From the NCBI GenBank assembly GCA_965153355.1, contig OZ231128.1, forward strand, positions 47,430,001 to 47,494,000: a stretch of DNA of 64,000 nucleotides, given 5' to 3'. A program made the translations under genes and the position numbers. The stretch is from Flaccisagitta enflata. Lineage: Eukaryota; Chaetognatha; Sagittoidea; Aphragmophora. Under the pieces are notes generated by a model that did no database searches, was not told the DNA's origin, and saw only the letters and a list, made by a program, of their open reading frames with translations. Shown here piece after piece: positions 1 to 13,447 of the stretch. Every line of letters begins with the position of its first letter. Position 1 is the stretch's first letter.

Positions 1-968
1 TCGCATCATTCTTGAATAAGAATCTTCCATGTAAATGCTTTTTTTTTTAAAATTCAACCTTGAATCACTTCTAATTCAAGACCGACTTGCTTTTCAAGAC
101 TAACTTTTACCACATCCATGGAGATGGTGGACATGGCGTCCCCTACATCCATGGTTGTGGCCATTTTTTAGCCTGAACCCTCAGCCATGAGCTCTTGTAA
201 ACTCTTAGTTCACAACCCAGAAAAAAAATCAATGATTCTTCGACCACATGGGGAAGAAATTTAAAGGATTAAGGGGGGGGGACAATCAAAGGCCTTAAAA
301 GGTACCGTCAGCCATTTGCCTTTGTTACGAATGTATTTTTTCCAATCCGGTTAATGGTTCTGGCTCTGAGTCGCGCACATTCAATTGATTATATCCTTTC
401 CATGCCTGTGCTTGTGCTGCTTTTTCTTCTTCTGGAATGGTTAAAAAAAGAAATTCACAGAAAATGAGTTTTTTAAGTCGTATAAATGCACATCTATATC
501 AGATCGGGTCTGTCTGTCCGTCCATCCGTACATCGGTCATGCTTACATAAAAAATGGCGTTATGACGATAAAATTTATTGTCTTCATCTTTCTCCCAACA
601 ATTAAGCCTTCAGACATTTCATTTGCACTTGATTGCTGACAGATTTCTGTTACTGTCAACATATAGAGGAGATAAGAGAAATGACAAGACAAGACAAGAC
701 AAGATCTTTTTTTATCCATTACAGGCGAATGTCCGTTACAGCGAGATGTAACTATATATGTATTACTCAAGTGGGCCTTTTTAATTTCAGCCTTTAAGAA
801 CACACGTTTTAATAGCTTTCATCAGCTTGCTTCATCCATCAAAAAAACTTTGTATTCTGGGGGAGGGGTGGGGGCGTTGGAAGATGATCTTTTTTTGTAA
901 CTTGATTTATAACTTTTTAACTGGATTTATAACGGGCATTTGAGCAAAAAAATCTGATCAGTATCTGG
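1..968. other. Intergenic, no gene seen
   Basis: This is AT-rich sequence without a convincing open frame. It contains a short (AAGAC)n run near 678-704 and a G run near 275-282. A fragment resembling the (GTCC)n core of the HINE-like elements lies near 508-540. I see nothing else. Confidence 0.6.
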
Positions 969-1963
969 GTCCGCGACGGAAGGGGGTTATAGATCACCAA
1001 TTCCATAAGATAGCTATGACAAGATTGCTAACCGTAAGTTAACAAAACTATAATTCTTTACATTATTTAGAGCCTCCATACAAAGTTTCATGCAAATCCG
1101 TTGAAAAATGGCAAAGTTATGCACATTTTTCACTTTTTAGGCTAGTAGAATTGATTTGGGTGGTAAACTGGTTTGGATAAATAGTGTGCATATGTTGAGT
1201 TCTTTCATTTAGAGACTCCATACCAAGTTTCAACCAAATTGGTTGAAAAATGTCAATATACAGTTTTAACTTTTAGGCAGATAAGCTGGTTGGGTGGTAG
1301 GAATTTGGCTGGTTGGCATGCTCAGAACATAAATAAATCACATACATGTGCTGAGTCCTTCCATTTAGAGACTCCATACCAAATTTCAACCAAATTGGTT
1401 ACTTGTAAGAATATGCATTTTCACTTTGGTTTTCAGTAGGCTGGTTAGTGTAGGCTGGTTTTGACAGGATAAATAGTGTGCATATGTTGAGTTCTTCCAT
1501 TTAGGGCTCCATACCAGTTCAGCAAATTGGTTGAAAAATGACAAGGAGTTATGCAAGTTTTCATTTTTTGGTAGGTAGGCTGGTTGGGTGGTAGGTCGGT
1601 TTGGCCGGTTAGCATGCTCAAATGCATATAAATCATATACATATGTTGAGGCCTTCCATTTAGAGACTCCATAGCAAATTTCAGCAAATTGGTTGAAAAA
1701 TGCCAAAGTTATGCTCGTTTTTCACTTTTAGGCATTAGTGGTTGGGCAGTTGGAGTTGGTCAGTTACAAAAATGGATAGGATGTAGCGCCTTACCCTAAT
1801 TACTTCCCACACAAATATGAACCGATAGATCAAGAAGCATAAAAAAGTTATCCATTTTCAAAATGAACACGGCGATAGCGACGACGACGGCGGCGACGAC
1901 ATTGACGACACCCACCCATAACTCAAATTATAGTCCGCGTCGGAATGATATTCCGTCGCGGAC
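969..1963. mobile_element. Hairpin-ended element with ~150-bp tandem-repeat core
   Basis: The left end GTCCGCGACGGAA (969-981) is the exact inverse of the right end TTCCGTCGCGGAC (1951-1963). Next to the right end is a second inverted copy (1933-1946) that makes a hairpin with a 3-nt loop and one mismatch. The interior holds about five copies of a ~150-bp unit. Each contains a 'tagagactccatacc' segment (near 1069, 1210, 1366, 1501, 1661), then 'ttggttgaaaaatg' and a 'ggctggttgggtggtagg' block. No coding capacity is seen. A terminal hairpin, an inverted subterminal copy at the other end and a tandem core is the layout known for non-autonomous Helentrons (HINEs/DINE-1). The class assignment is inference. 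Confidence 0.6.
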
Positions 1964-3214
1964 AAAAAAATAAGAAAAAATGTTCGTGTGAGTAGCATTA
2001 CATTTTGTCTTTGTCAGCTCATCCTTTTGTTTCAATCTTTCTCAATATTTCACAGACTTTTCTTGCCGTGTGTGCGGTTTATGCTTTATCTATCGTTACA
2101 ATATTTCTCATTGTCGCTCTTTGTCTTTGGTTGCGTGCACGCGACTCTATAATCCGCAATATCCGTTGGTCGGCCTTTTTTTTTCGTTTATAGGCAAATT
2201 TTACATCATTACCCTTGCGCAAATACTTAGTTAGCCCATTTCATCACCGCCCCCTGCCCACCCGCAGTAGTCGTTTATCCGGCCTAGTTTTTTTAAGGGA
2301 TGTTGTTCCGTGTTTGTATGCGTTCTCATAAATTTAAGTCGCGATCAGGCACTCGATCCGTCCGTATGTGTACGAGGCGTACCATGTCTAGGGATCGACC
2401 GGACCATTTTACGCATTGCACCTAAATTCATTAACAGTAGAATGGGCAGAACGAACACTCTTTGTAAGACCACGATGTAATAGGCAAGCAAATGAGACGG
2501 ATAGTCATTACATCATTGGAAAGCCGCGACAATTGTCGCTTTCTTAAGGATAATGACCGGTCTTGCTGTCTTAGATTCTAGAGTCTTCGTTCCCCGTCTG
2601 TCTATCATTCATTAAGCTTGTCCTGTCAGCTTTTCCTTTTCCCCCTTCCTGTCTAATTTCGCTCTCAGTTGCTTCCATTCAATCCTTCTTTCTTTCCTTT
2701 TTTGCCTGCCCTTTTTTTTCTTTTTTTCTCATCATTATTTTCTTTCCTCTCGTTTCCTTCATTACTTCTTTTCAGGGTAAATTCCCCAGATCAAGCCAAA
2801 AAAAGAAGTCGAAGCAACACAACGAAGCAACGAAGAGAGAGTTGGGATTTTTGTTGGGATTTTTTGTTTTCCCCGACCCTGGCCTCGCGTTGCAGCTGAG
2901 TTTGTATACTTCTACATTCCTCTCCCCTTTTCTTCTCTTTTCCCCATCTCATCCTACTCCTCCTCCTTCACCTCCTCCTCCTTCGCCTCCTCCTCCTCCT
3001 CTCTTTCCCCCGCCTCCTCATCTCACCGCTTTCAGTTTCCCCATCATGTATTTTTTTACTCATTTTTTATCTCCTTTGACCAAGAATTGCAGTTCTTCTC
3101 AGTCTGTCTGTCGGTCTGTCTGTCTGTCTGTCAATCTGTCTGTCTGGCTGTTTGTCTGGCTGTCTGTCTGCATGACAGTCTGTCTGCCTAACTGTTTATC
3201 TGTCTTTGTCTGCC
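1964..3214. other. Intergenic, pyrimidine-rich, no gene seen
   Basis: There is no supported gene. From about 2640 the plus strand becomes strongly pyrimidine-rich, with a (CCT)n stretch near 2955-3015 and a (TCTG)n-type run at about 3099-3200 leading into the next (TC)n tract. Confidence 0.55.
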
Positions 3215-3215
3215 T

Positions 3216-4867
<1,652 letters not shown>

Positions 4868-4870
4868 TTT

Positions 4871-5091
4871 TAGTCGCGTTCTACGCGACTCTACAACCAG
4901 CTATGTCGGTCCGTCGGTCCGTCGGTCCGTCAGTCGGTTGGTCGGTTGGTCGGTTGGTCCCCTTTTTACTTTTTTGGTGTTTTCGAGCTTTTTAAGCTTA
5001 CTACTTCTGCCCAAATGCCCCAGCAACCTTCTCCAGCACTGCTCCTGCCCAACCGCACGCGACTAGGGTAGCCGTGTATCCAGCCTTGTTT
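4871..5091 (+). mobile_element. HINE-like element, hairpin subtype 1
   Basis: This is a near-complete copy of the commonest element here. The left hairpin (AGTCGCGT..ACGCGACT, 4872-4890) is preceded by T residues. Next come CTCTACAACC, a (GTCGGTCC)n core (about 4904-4960), a 'cccctgcccaaatgcc' type block, and the tail GCACGCGACT..GTGTATCCAGCCTTGTTT. The CGCGACT motif near the tail can pair with the terminal hairpin. No coding capacity is present. The hairpin end, subterminal inverted copy, tandem core and T-rich flanks match the Helentron-derived HINE layout; assignment to that class is inference. An alternative would be a tRNA-unrelated SINE, but no poly(A) or promoter boxes are seen. Confidence 0.7.
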
Positions 5092-5264
5092 GTTGCGTTG
5101 TCGTTGTTTAAAAATCTCTTTTTGTTCAATAAAATATTCCGTAAACGCAAAAATTTACAGCGTTACAGCGAGTTTTGGATTGGTCTCAAATGTTAAAAGA
5201 TCGACTTTCCAAATATAAATCCTCATTTCTCTGGATTCTTCCATTCGTCCATCGTTTTTTATGT

Positions 5265-5495
5265 GCGTCGTCGTACATCTAAGTGAGGTTTTGTCTGTCT
5301 GTCCGTCCGTCCGTCGGTCAGTCGGTCCGTCTTTCTGTCCATCACACAAACCCGATATCCGCGCAAAACTGCCATTTCGGCGTCTTGCAGTAATGACTTA
5401 ATACCTGTAGTCTCTCATGCTTTACCACATTCATTTTCATTCACTCATTCATTCAGAACGTTCATTCACATATTTCTAATCAGCGAGGCCTTGTT
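5265..5495 (+). mobile_element. HINE-like fragment with (ATTC)n segment
   Basis: A (GTCC/GTCG)n core (5286-5342) is followed after about 70 bp by 'cattcattcac' repeats, the segment 'cattcacatatttctaatcagc' and a 'ggccttgtt' tail. The same order recurs at about 25213-25440, so the two are copies of one dispersed element. The hairpin end is degenerate here. Confidence 0.5.
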
Positions 5496-6458
5496 AGAAT
5501 TCAGATGTCAGAAACGAGGTCAACAACACCCAAGTAGCTTTAAGCATATTTCCGAGACGAACGAAAAAGAATGAAACGGAATGATGAAATGAAACGGCAT
5601 CATCAATGTTACCATTTCATTAATAATTACCGCACTGCCGTTGCAATAACTTTTACTGCAGCTACAATATGATTTACATGAACAACGATTCACTTGAGAG
5701 AATGACGTAAAAATTGCATCAAAAATTCAAAATCTCGTCGAGGGGATGTGCGAGATTGGAAAGTGCACATTCTCCCAAATAGGATGATAGGCTGTTGCTT
5801 ATTTTCTTGTATTATTTGTGCTCGATCTGCACAAAAAGTGGCTCAAACTATCTAATTGCTATATTCTAGAGTGTCCAAAATCTTTTTTGGAGCGAAATTG
5901 TGTCATGAAGGACATGATAAGCGCTGCTGTAATGATACAGCTACAAAGCCAGTTGGCGCTTCATCACCCCCTGAACCTGTGCGCTGTAAAGCTACAAAGT
6001 GCATCGGGCTTGATGGAGTCCGCAGGTCCGTTGCAGTTGCCCCTTTAATATCCTTGGCACGTTGAGTCTCATGCTTATGGGATCCAGAGGTTCAATGAAC
6101 ATCTTTTGCCTGAAGGAGCCAGTAAGTTAGTTGCCACTCTGTGCACTGTGAAGCGTCTCATGCTTGAAGGAGCCAGCAAGTCAGTTGGCACTTCATCAAC
6201 GCAGTTTATCGACTCTCTGATTGACGTTTTCTTTCTCAACGTCTCCTCTTTACCGAGACTTGTCTTAACTCAATCTATGTGTACAATAGCCAGATTAACC
6301 ACCATTTTTTTCCGCAAAACAGCGTGAACGCAGTACTCAGTTGCTCGGCCATAGTAAAATCCAATTCTTACTGATTTTCGATGAAATTATTGGATGAACA
6401 AAACAAAACAAACAATTCAAAACAAAACAATTAAGGGTCAGGGAACCAGATCTGTTTT
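5496..6458. other. Intergenic, no supported gene
   Basis: Short open frames at 5818-6330 have no splice or family support. A ~40-bp segment around 'gaaggagccagtaagttagttg' is tandemly duplicated (near 6111 and 6168). It is otherwise featureless. Confidence 0.45.
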
Positions 6459-6709
6459 TAGTGGCAACCTCGCGACTCCAAAATGGGCTTTGTCCATCCA
6501 TCGGTCCGTTGGTCCATCCATTGGTCCGTCAGTCTGTAATGATCAAGTTGGGAAATGTAAAAATGAGCATTAAGGATGACTTTAGGTTTGTGTTTGTGTG
6601 TGGGCGTATGGAGGGGGGAAGCTCCTTCCCACCCATCCGCGTATGGAGGGGGATGTATACTCCTGCCTATCCATCCGGGACGATATTGTCACCCCGCGTT
6701 ACTTGTTGG
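6459..6709 (+). mobile_element. HINE-like element, hairpin subtype 2 tail
   Basis: A degenerate hairpin end (TTTTTAGTGGCAACCTCGCGACT) is followed by GGCTTTGTCC, a (GTCC)n core and 'gaaatgtaaaaatgagc'. The tail is CATCCGGGACGATATTGTCACCCCGCGTTACTTGTT. This ACGATATTGTRACCC tail defines a subtype distinct from the GTATCCGGCC tail. The same tail occurs near 22800, 51400, 54840 and 55350. Confidence 0.6.
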
Positions 6710-7870
6710 AAGCATACTTGCGGATCCTTAAGTGTGAGGTGCGACTGTATGCGTTGACAATGCAAGTGGCTGACTATCAAAATCGCTGGGAAGCCTTTTA
6801 AGTTTGGCCTCAATTTAATCAAGTTCCGAATAAGGATCCCGCGGGCGAAATCACTGGTGAGTGGTGAATGAAAAAGAATTAAGCATAAAGCTGAGCTCTT
6901 TGTGAGTATAGAATTATCAATGATGTATGTGCGCATAGTATGGATTCGTGTCACAAAGGTAGAGAGAACGTACATGTGTGTGAAAAAGAATACACAGCAA
7001 ACAGTGTGAACGGCATCATCCTTATCTTCTTGTAACTTTTTCTTCACTCCTTTCCCTGTCGCCCGACTCTTTCACGTTTCTTTTTGCATAAGACGGCAAA
7101 TTTTTGAAGGAAAACTAAGTGTTTCACCATACTTTTTGCATCATTTTCTAGACAATAATGGTGCAAGAATGATTTTATAAGATAAATTGTCTCTAAAGAC
7201 ACTTGGTGTATACATTTCTATCATATTCTGACCTCAAAAGTGAATTTGACAATGCAATTCAAATGAGAAAAGCAAGAAAAAAGAGGTTTTTAATGAAATT
7301 TTGCTTACATTTTTTTGTTTGTTCTTGCCGTTGAAATTCTAAGACTCTCAGAAATACAGGGAAATTTTGCATTTCCAAAAACCTAGTTCTCTTTGTAATC
7401 GATTTTGGAAGAGAACTATGTTTTTTGTTTTCTCATTTTTTCATTTTCTATGCAATCTTAGAATTTCAACGAGCCCCCTGTCAGTTACCAAAAATGAATT
7501 TTTCAGTAATTTGCATTATATTTTCTTCATTAATTTTAGCTTCATTTGGTTCTTTTTCATGTTTGAATGCAAGTTATGCAAAAAAATATCAATCATGATA
7601 TATCTCAATGATTATTTCGGTTTAATCATTCAAATTCAATCAATTTAATTTCTTATTTTGGCTCCTGTTGAAACACATATGTTGCCTTCCGAGGAATGCC
7701 GTCATAATGAAATGACATTTTATCCAGATGGTGCCCTCCAACAACGGCTCATTTCTATACATTATCAGCATGTTGATGAAATTAATAGTACCGTCAAGAT
7801 AATCTAGATAGAATGAATACGCTCCCTGTCGTGTCGCTATCGTGCCACGTGTGCGAGTGCGCGTGTGCAG
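6710..7870. other. Intergenic, no gene seen
   Basis: This is AT-rich sequence. A 15-bp inverted pair, GTTGAAATTCTAAG (about 7332) and CTTAGAATTTCAAC (about 7456), encloses a second small inverted pair (tagttctct / agagaacta), suggesting a decayed palindromic MITE. No coding exon is supported. Confidence 0.45.
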
Positions 7871-7871
<1 letters not shown>

Positions 7872-7963
<92 letters not shown>

Positions 7964-7991
7964 TGCGCGCAGGCGGCGACGACGTATAATT

Positions 7992-8077
<86 letters not shown>

Positions 8078-8093
8078 AACGACAACGACAACG

Positions 8094-8162
<69 letters not shown>

Positions 8163-8193
8163 GCAACAACAACGCAACAACAACAACAACAGC

Positions 8194-8228
<35 letters not shown>

Positions 8229-8240
8229 CGATAAAGACGA
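7872..8240. repeat. Compound (GT)n-(ACA)n-(CGACCA)n-(ACA)n microsatellite
   Basis: (GT)n occupies about 7873-7960. It is followed by (CAA)n about 7993-8037, a (CGACCA)n then (CGACAA)n block at about 8038-8096, and (CAA)n with interruptions to about 8229. The poly-Thr, poly-Asn, poly-Cys and poly-Val frames are translations of this tract. Confidence 0.95.
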
Positions 8241-8737
8241 AGACGACGACAATGACGACGAGACGACAACCTTTCCTCCTCGTTCGCTTTCTGTTTAACA
8301 AAGGCTTAAGGACTGTAAGGTCGTTTGCCAAATACCTCTAGTCAATATAAATGCATAAATGCAAAAAAAAGCCCCACTTTTGCGTGTTTGATGAAGTCCT
8401 TCGCCGTCGCCTGGAGTTGATGTGTGCACGAAGGATCACCTTAAATGCCACAGACTCGTTCCAGATTAGTTTTATGTGAAGGAAATGGGGAAGAAAAAGA
8501 GGGTCAAGTTGAAAACGTGTGGCTTGTTTTAGTTAGTTGTTTTAGGTTCTCGTCGTCATTAAAAAGGCCTGGTTCAGTTGGCTAATGTCTTTCTGTTTGT
8601 ACAGAAAGTTTCTGTTTGTACAGTCATGTCAGTCTCGTTTTTATTTTGTTTGACACAAAGAATATGGTAATGATGTGAACTTCAATAACAATGATTTTAT
8701 TTCTTTCATCAAAAATACTCTTAAATTCATTCCACAC
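8241..8737. other. Intergenic, no gene seen
   Basis: Unique sequence with no supported exon or repeat. Confidence 0.5.
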
Positions 8738-8912
8738 GACTACCCAAGTCGCGTGCGGGTGGGCAGGGACAGTGATGGAGAAGGTCACTAGGGCATTTTG
8801 GCAGGAGCAGTGAGCTCAAAACGCTCAAATACACCGAAAAATTAAACAGGGCTGGGGACCAACCGACCGACCGACTGACAAAGCGGGTGAAGAGTCGCGT
8901 AGCACGCGACTA
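8738..8912 (-). mobile_element. HINE-like element, subtype 1, tail-truncated
   Basis: Reading left to right this is the tail side first. It begins inside the tail (the outer ACAAGGCCGGATACACGG is missing), then AGTCGCGTGCGGGTGGGCAGG, a GACCGACCGACTGAC core, and the terminal hairpin AGTCGCGT..ACGCGACT at 8893-8911 followed by A residues. The next element abuts it five bases later in the same orientation. Confidence 0.65.
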
Positions 8913-8916
8913 AAAA

Positions 8917-9917
8917 ACAAGGCCAGATACACGGCTACCCTAGTCGCATTCGGGTAGGCTAGAGCAGTGCTGAAGAAGGTCACTGAAGCATTTGGGCAGG
9001 AGCCATAAGCTCAAAAAGCTCAAAAACGCCAAAAAAGTAATAGTCGCAAAAGCGTTAGATGGTTAGCGGTACCCGTTGCCCCTGTGTGAGTTCCGATGAC
9101 CTATGCTGTTTTTATTGCAGCTTGGATGTGAGCCATGGGGCTGGGATTTAAGCCTGGAAGCTAGGATTTGAGCTTTGAGACTGGGATTTGAGCCTCAAGA
9201 CTAGGATCAGAGCCATGGGACTGGGATCGGAGCCTCGATACTGGGATTTGAGCCTGGAAACTGGGATTTGAGCCTGGAAACTGGGATTTGAGCCTGGAGA
9301 CTGGGATTTGAGCCTTGAGATGTTTGAGCCTTGAGATTGGGATTTTAGCCTCGAGATTGGGATTTGAGCCTCAAGACTGGGATTGTAGCTTTGAGACTGA
9401 GATTTGAGCTTCAAGACTGGAATTTGAGCCTGGAGACCGGGTTTCAAGCAAGTGGGGGTACGCTGGAGGAGAAGGAGAAGAAAAAATTTCGGAGCTGCTG
9501 ATTGAGTCTCTGCATGATTTTGTTTTTCTTTTAGAATCCTCCGCCAGAGCGAATTAAATTTGAATAGCTTCGGGTCGTAATACATAAAACCCAGCCAGCC
9601 AACCTTAGCCCTAAAGCTACACCTTAATTTAACCTAAAACTATCCCCAACCTAACCTAACCTAAACCACCCCTAACCCTAATTTTAAAAAAAAACGCTTA
9701 AAAAGTCTTAAAAACAAAAGATCGACAGATGCTTGTTCAAGTGTACCTATGTGAAAGCATAGGTCATCGGCTCCTTCGGGGCCGCTGTCCAAAAAGGGGA
9801 CCGACTAACTGACCGACCGACCGACCACCGATCCACCGACCGACCGACCGACTGACCGACTGACCGACCGACCGACCGATCGACGTAGCGGGGTGTAGAG
9901 TTGCGTAGCACGCGACT
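8917..9917 (-). mobile_element. HINE-like element interrupted by a B element
   Basis: The left part (8917-9040) runs ACAAGGCCAGATACACGG to 'gccaaaaaagtaa'. The right part (about 9799-9917) resumes with the GACCGACTAACTGACC core and ends in the hairpin AGTTGCGT..CACGCGACT. The two parts together make one complete element of the subtype-1 consensus. The sequence between them, 9041-9798, is an inserted B element, so this copy records a nested insertion. Confidence 0.65.
9041..9798 (+). mobile_element. B element with 20-bp minisatellite core
   Basis: It starts TAGTCGCAAAAGCGTTAGATG, then a GGTACC..TTGCCC block and 'gatgacctatgct'. About 15 diverged copies of a ~20-bp unit (CTGGGATTTGAGCCTGGAGA type) follow at 9137-9445. 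It closes with 'aagcataggtcatc' (the inverse of the left motif) and GGGGCCGCTGTCC. A short C-rich telomere-like stretch (about 9630-9680) sits inside. Three more copies occur at 13448, 35968 and 45238. No coding capacity is seen. Its transposition class is unknown. Confidence 0.6.
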
Positions 9918-11031
9918 TGAAAAAAAGCACAATTTGTCCACAGACTGTTTCTACTTTCGACGGCGTAGTTTTTATCGCGCGGCAAAGGGCATTTCCAAAG
10001 CACTTCTTATTTCGTTTCACGTCATTAACGCGTCGTTGACGTGTCATGACGTGATCCCTGCAGAGGCTGTTGTTGTTGTTATTGTTTTGGTTGTCGTTGT
10101 TGTTCTTGTTGTTGTTGTTTTTGTTGATGTGATCTCTCGAGAGTTTTTCCCGCCACCGTTTTTGACCAAAGGTTGACAGGGTGTCACTAACGACATCTAA
10201 CGAGGTTAAGCGTGAATATAGAGCGGGGTGAAAGGATGTCATTAAAGATATCTAAGCATGAAAAAAGAGAGGGGTGAACGGGTGAAATTGATGACAGCTA
10301 GAGAGGTACCGCGATAGGTATGACCAAGAAGGCTGACAAAATTTGGCATTGAAAGAGCGGAAATCGGTGAAAACTGCGTTTTTAAAATGAATTCTAGGCT
10401 TTGAATGGTTGAAAGGTGACAGCGAATCGTTATTCAGAATCGCTTCTCTCTTTTACAGTAAAAGGGAGTGGGGTCGCGTTGATTTGATGCGACGGAGCTG
10501 GTAGGTGGAGACAGCTTAAAACTTGATTAATAAAACTTGATAAATATTAAAGACAAATGAACATAACTATAATCGCCCTTTCAAAAATAATTACGAGTTT
10601 GAAAATGACAAATCACCTACACTGTTATGCAATGCTCCTAAAATAATTCGAATGACTCGTAGCGTCCGATCGACAGAACCGAAAAAGGCACGTGCGCGTG
10701 CTCGGGAACCAAGACCAAGAAGCCAGTAACCGTTTAGTCAAAGGCGTCAATCCTGTGGAATGCCAACGACTTTTTAAGAAGGAGTCAAGAGTCAAGAAAG
10801 GATACAGGAGACTGAAGGAACTCAAGTGGCCACAAGATTAATAGGAACGTTAACAATAAACAAGTCTTAACACTAAAGCAAAAGGTGAATACGTGAATGG
10901 GTTATCAGCAGAATGTCGAGTAAGTCAAGTCTTTAAATGTACATAAGATCATTACCGTTCAACTTCGTTTCCTGTCTATGACTTCATCGATCATCATGGC
11001 CAGGTTACATATTTCTAGGTTATTGAGATAA
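9918..11031. other. Intergenic; (GTT)n and a short degenerate tandem repeat
   Basis: An imperfect (GTT)n lies at about 10066-10125. A ~55-bp unit containing 'gacatctaacg..gcgtgaatatagagcggggtga' is repeated in degenerate form at about 10185-10285. There is no supported gene. The minus-strand frame at 10625-10825 has no corroboration. Confidence 0.45.
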
Positions 11032-11174
11032 ACAAGGCCGGATACACGGCTACTTGATCATTTGGGCAGGAGTAGTGAGGCCAAAGACCGCAAAAAGTAA
11101 AAAAAAAAAGTAAAGTGTGACGGACCGACGGACTAACCGACAAAGCGGGGTGTAGAGTCGCGTAGCACGCGACT
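11032..11174 (-). mobile_element. HINE-like element, subtype 1, short copy
   Basis: The tail ACAAGGCCGGATACACGGCTAC is at the left. The core is reduced to GACGGACCGACGGACTAACCGAC, then GTAGAGTCGCGTAGCACGCGACT at the right with flanking A residues. About half of the middle is missing relative to longer copies. Confidence 0.7.
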
Positions 11175-11334
11175 AAAAAAGATAAATGGAGAGGGGCAAG
11201 AGAATGTCATCAAGTGGGTGTAAAGGTGAGTTGGACGTAAATTTACTGCCGCACTTCGGGACGCCTTCCGGTGTCCCCGTCATTGTCTCTCTCCGTGAAA
11301 TATGACGATCGATAGAGTAGAGGGAAATGTGGAG

Positions 11335-11795
11335 GGTGAAAGGGAGAAAGAGAAGAAAGAAAGAAGAGGGAGAAGAAGAAGGAAAAGAAAAAAAAGAAGG
11401 AGAAGAGGAGGAAAAAGAAGAAGAAGAAGAAGAAGAAAAAGAAAAAGAAAAAGAAAAAGGAGATGAAGAAGAAGAAGAAGAAGAAGAAGAAGAAGAAGAA
11501 GAAGAAAGAGAAAAAGAAAAAGAAAAAGAAAGAAAAAGAAAAAAAAGAAGAAGAAGAAAGAAGAAGAAGAAGAAGAAGAAGAAGAAAGAAGAAGAAGAAA
11601 GAAGAAGAAGAAAGAAGAAGAAGAAAGAAGAAGAAGAAGAAGAAGAAGAAAGAAGAGAAAGAAGAAGAAGAAGAAGAAGAAGTAGAAGAAGAGTCGAAGA
11701 AGACGAAGACGAAGAAGAAAGAAAGAAAGAAAGAAAGAAAGAAGAAAAAAAAAGAAAGAAAGAAAGAAAAAAAAGAAGAAAGAAAAAAAGATGCG
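11335..11795. repeat. Polypurine (GAA)n/(GAAA)n tract
   Basis: Almost pure purine on the plus strand for about 450 bp, mostly GAA with GAAA phases. It encodes only Lys/Glu/Arg or Leu/Phe/Ser frames, which I do not regard as genes. Confidence 0.95.
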
Positions 11796-11927
11796 AAATC
11801 TACGAAATCGCATCACCTACCTTCGCCCTCCTTCATATTTACCTACGGACTGACCTAAACAGGGAAAATGATATGAAAGGAATGTACGTTGAAAAGGCCA
11901 CACACGCACAAAATCGACCCTTCTTGT

Positions 11928-12054
<127 letters not shown>

Positions 12055-12129
12055 TCGTCTTCCTCACCCATTTTCAGTCCAGTAACCGAGGTTGATTACC
12101 TCACTTTCGCCGAGCGATTGGAGAATGTG

Positions 12130-12210
12130 GGTTAACCTACCGACCGACGGATCCGGACTACATAAACGAACCGACAGACCGACCGACCGAAAGACCGACG
12201 CATCAACTTC
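12130..12210. mobile_element. HINE-like core fragment
   Basis: GACCGACGGATCC and a (GACC)n run are flanked by 'cctaccgac' and 'gcatcaac'. It resembles the core of the hairpin elements in minus orientation, but neither end is recognisable. Confidence 0.35.
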
Positions 12211-12289
12211 CCCAGTTCTCATCCTTTAAATGGCTCGGAACTTCACACAATCACACACCTCATCGAACAACACACGTGCATTAAACCTA

Positions 12290-12407
12290 CGTTCATTCTT
12301 CTTTTACTCTTTCTTTCTTTTTTGTTCATTTTCTTTTTTTCTTTCTTACTTATTTTCTGTCTTCCTTGCTTTCTTTTTTTCATTGTTAGTTTCTTTCTTA
12401 CTCTGTT

Positions 12408-12482
<75 letters not shown>

Positions 12483-12609
12483 CTCTTTCTTTCTTCCTTT
12501 TTCTTTCTTTTCTTTCTCTTTCTTCCTTTCTTTCTTTCTTTTTTCTTTATTTCTTTTTTCTTTCTCACTTCCTCTCTTTCTTTCTTACTTCCTCTCTCTT
12601 TCCCTACTG

Positions 12610-12649
<40 letters not shown>

Positions 12650-12755
12650 TTTACTTCTTCTTTTTGTTCTCTCTCTCCTAACACACTCAACCCGTTAAAC
12701 ATCATTTTTTCTTACTTTCTTACTATCTCTTTCTTTCTTTTTTTTTTCCTTTCCT

Positions 12756-12823
<68 letters not shown>

Positions 12824-12858
12824 TGCCCTCCTTCTCTCTTTCCTCTTTCTTTCTTTCC

Positions 12859-12894
<36 letters not shown>

Positions 12895-12896
12895 TT

Positions 12897-12928
<32 letters not shown>

Positions 12929-12965
12929 TTCTCTCTTATCTTCTATCTTTCTTCTTTTTACTTTC
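12290..12965. repeat. Polypyrimidine (CTTT)n tract
   Basis: Several (CTTT)n blocks (for example about 12415-12480, 12610-12650, 12755-12822, 12860-12930) are separated by other pyrimidine-rich sequence. The Phe/Leu/Ser frames here are repeat translations. Confidence 0.95.
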
Positions 12966-13159
12966 TTTCCTTATACACTCAACCCGGTAAACACAGGTTT
13001 AATCAAGATGTAAATTGAGCACAGGCCTAACTAAACGCAAGAAGGAGGAGGAGAAGTAGAAGAGGAGGAAACAGCCGCTAGCCATCGCTGGACTCTCTTA
13101 ATCTCCGTTAAGTCCTCTTGGACGCGTAACTGACCCTTCTCTTGACACGGTGGATATGA

Positions 13160-13300
<141 letters not shown>

Positions 13301-13447
13301 GGAGCTCTTTACAGGCTAAATATTGACTCTATCAAAATGCCCACTTTCCATTCTGTGGTCTTCACATTTTCTTTATCTTAGGCAACCTTATTTCCCCTCC
13401 ACTCAGTCACAATTCACACCTTTTTGCATTTTTTAGTCTTTTTTTCC

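Noticed and set aside
5818-6327. Short plus-strand frames that might be a gene
   Set aside because: Two frames are open over the same bases, with no family similarity and internal tandem duplication.
7640-8341. Poly-Val/Cys/Asn/Thr open frames
   Set aside because: All are phases of the same compound microsatellite.
9137-9445. Possible CRISPR-like array
   Set aside because: The units are contiguous ~20-bp tandem repeats with no unique spacers, inside a mobile element of an animal genome.
12230-13018. 262-codon Phe/Leu/Ser open frame
   Set aside because: It follows the (CTTT)n tract. There is no domain, signal peptide or splice support.
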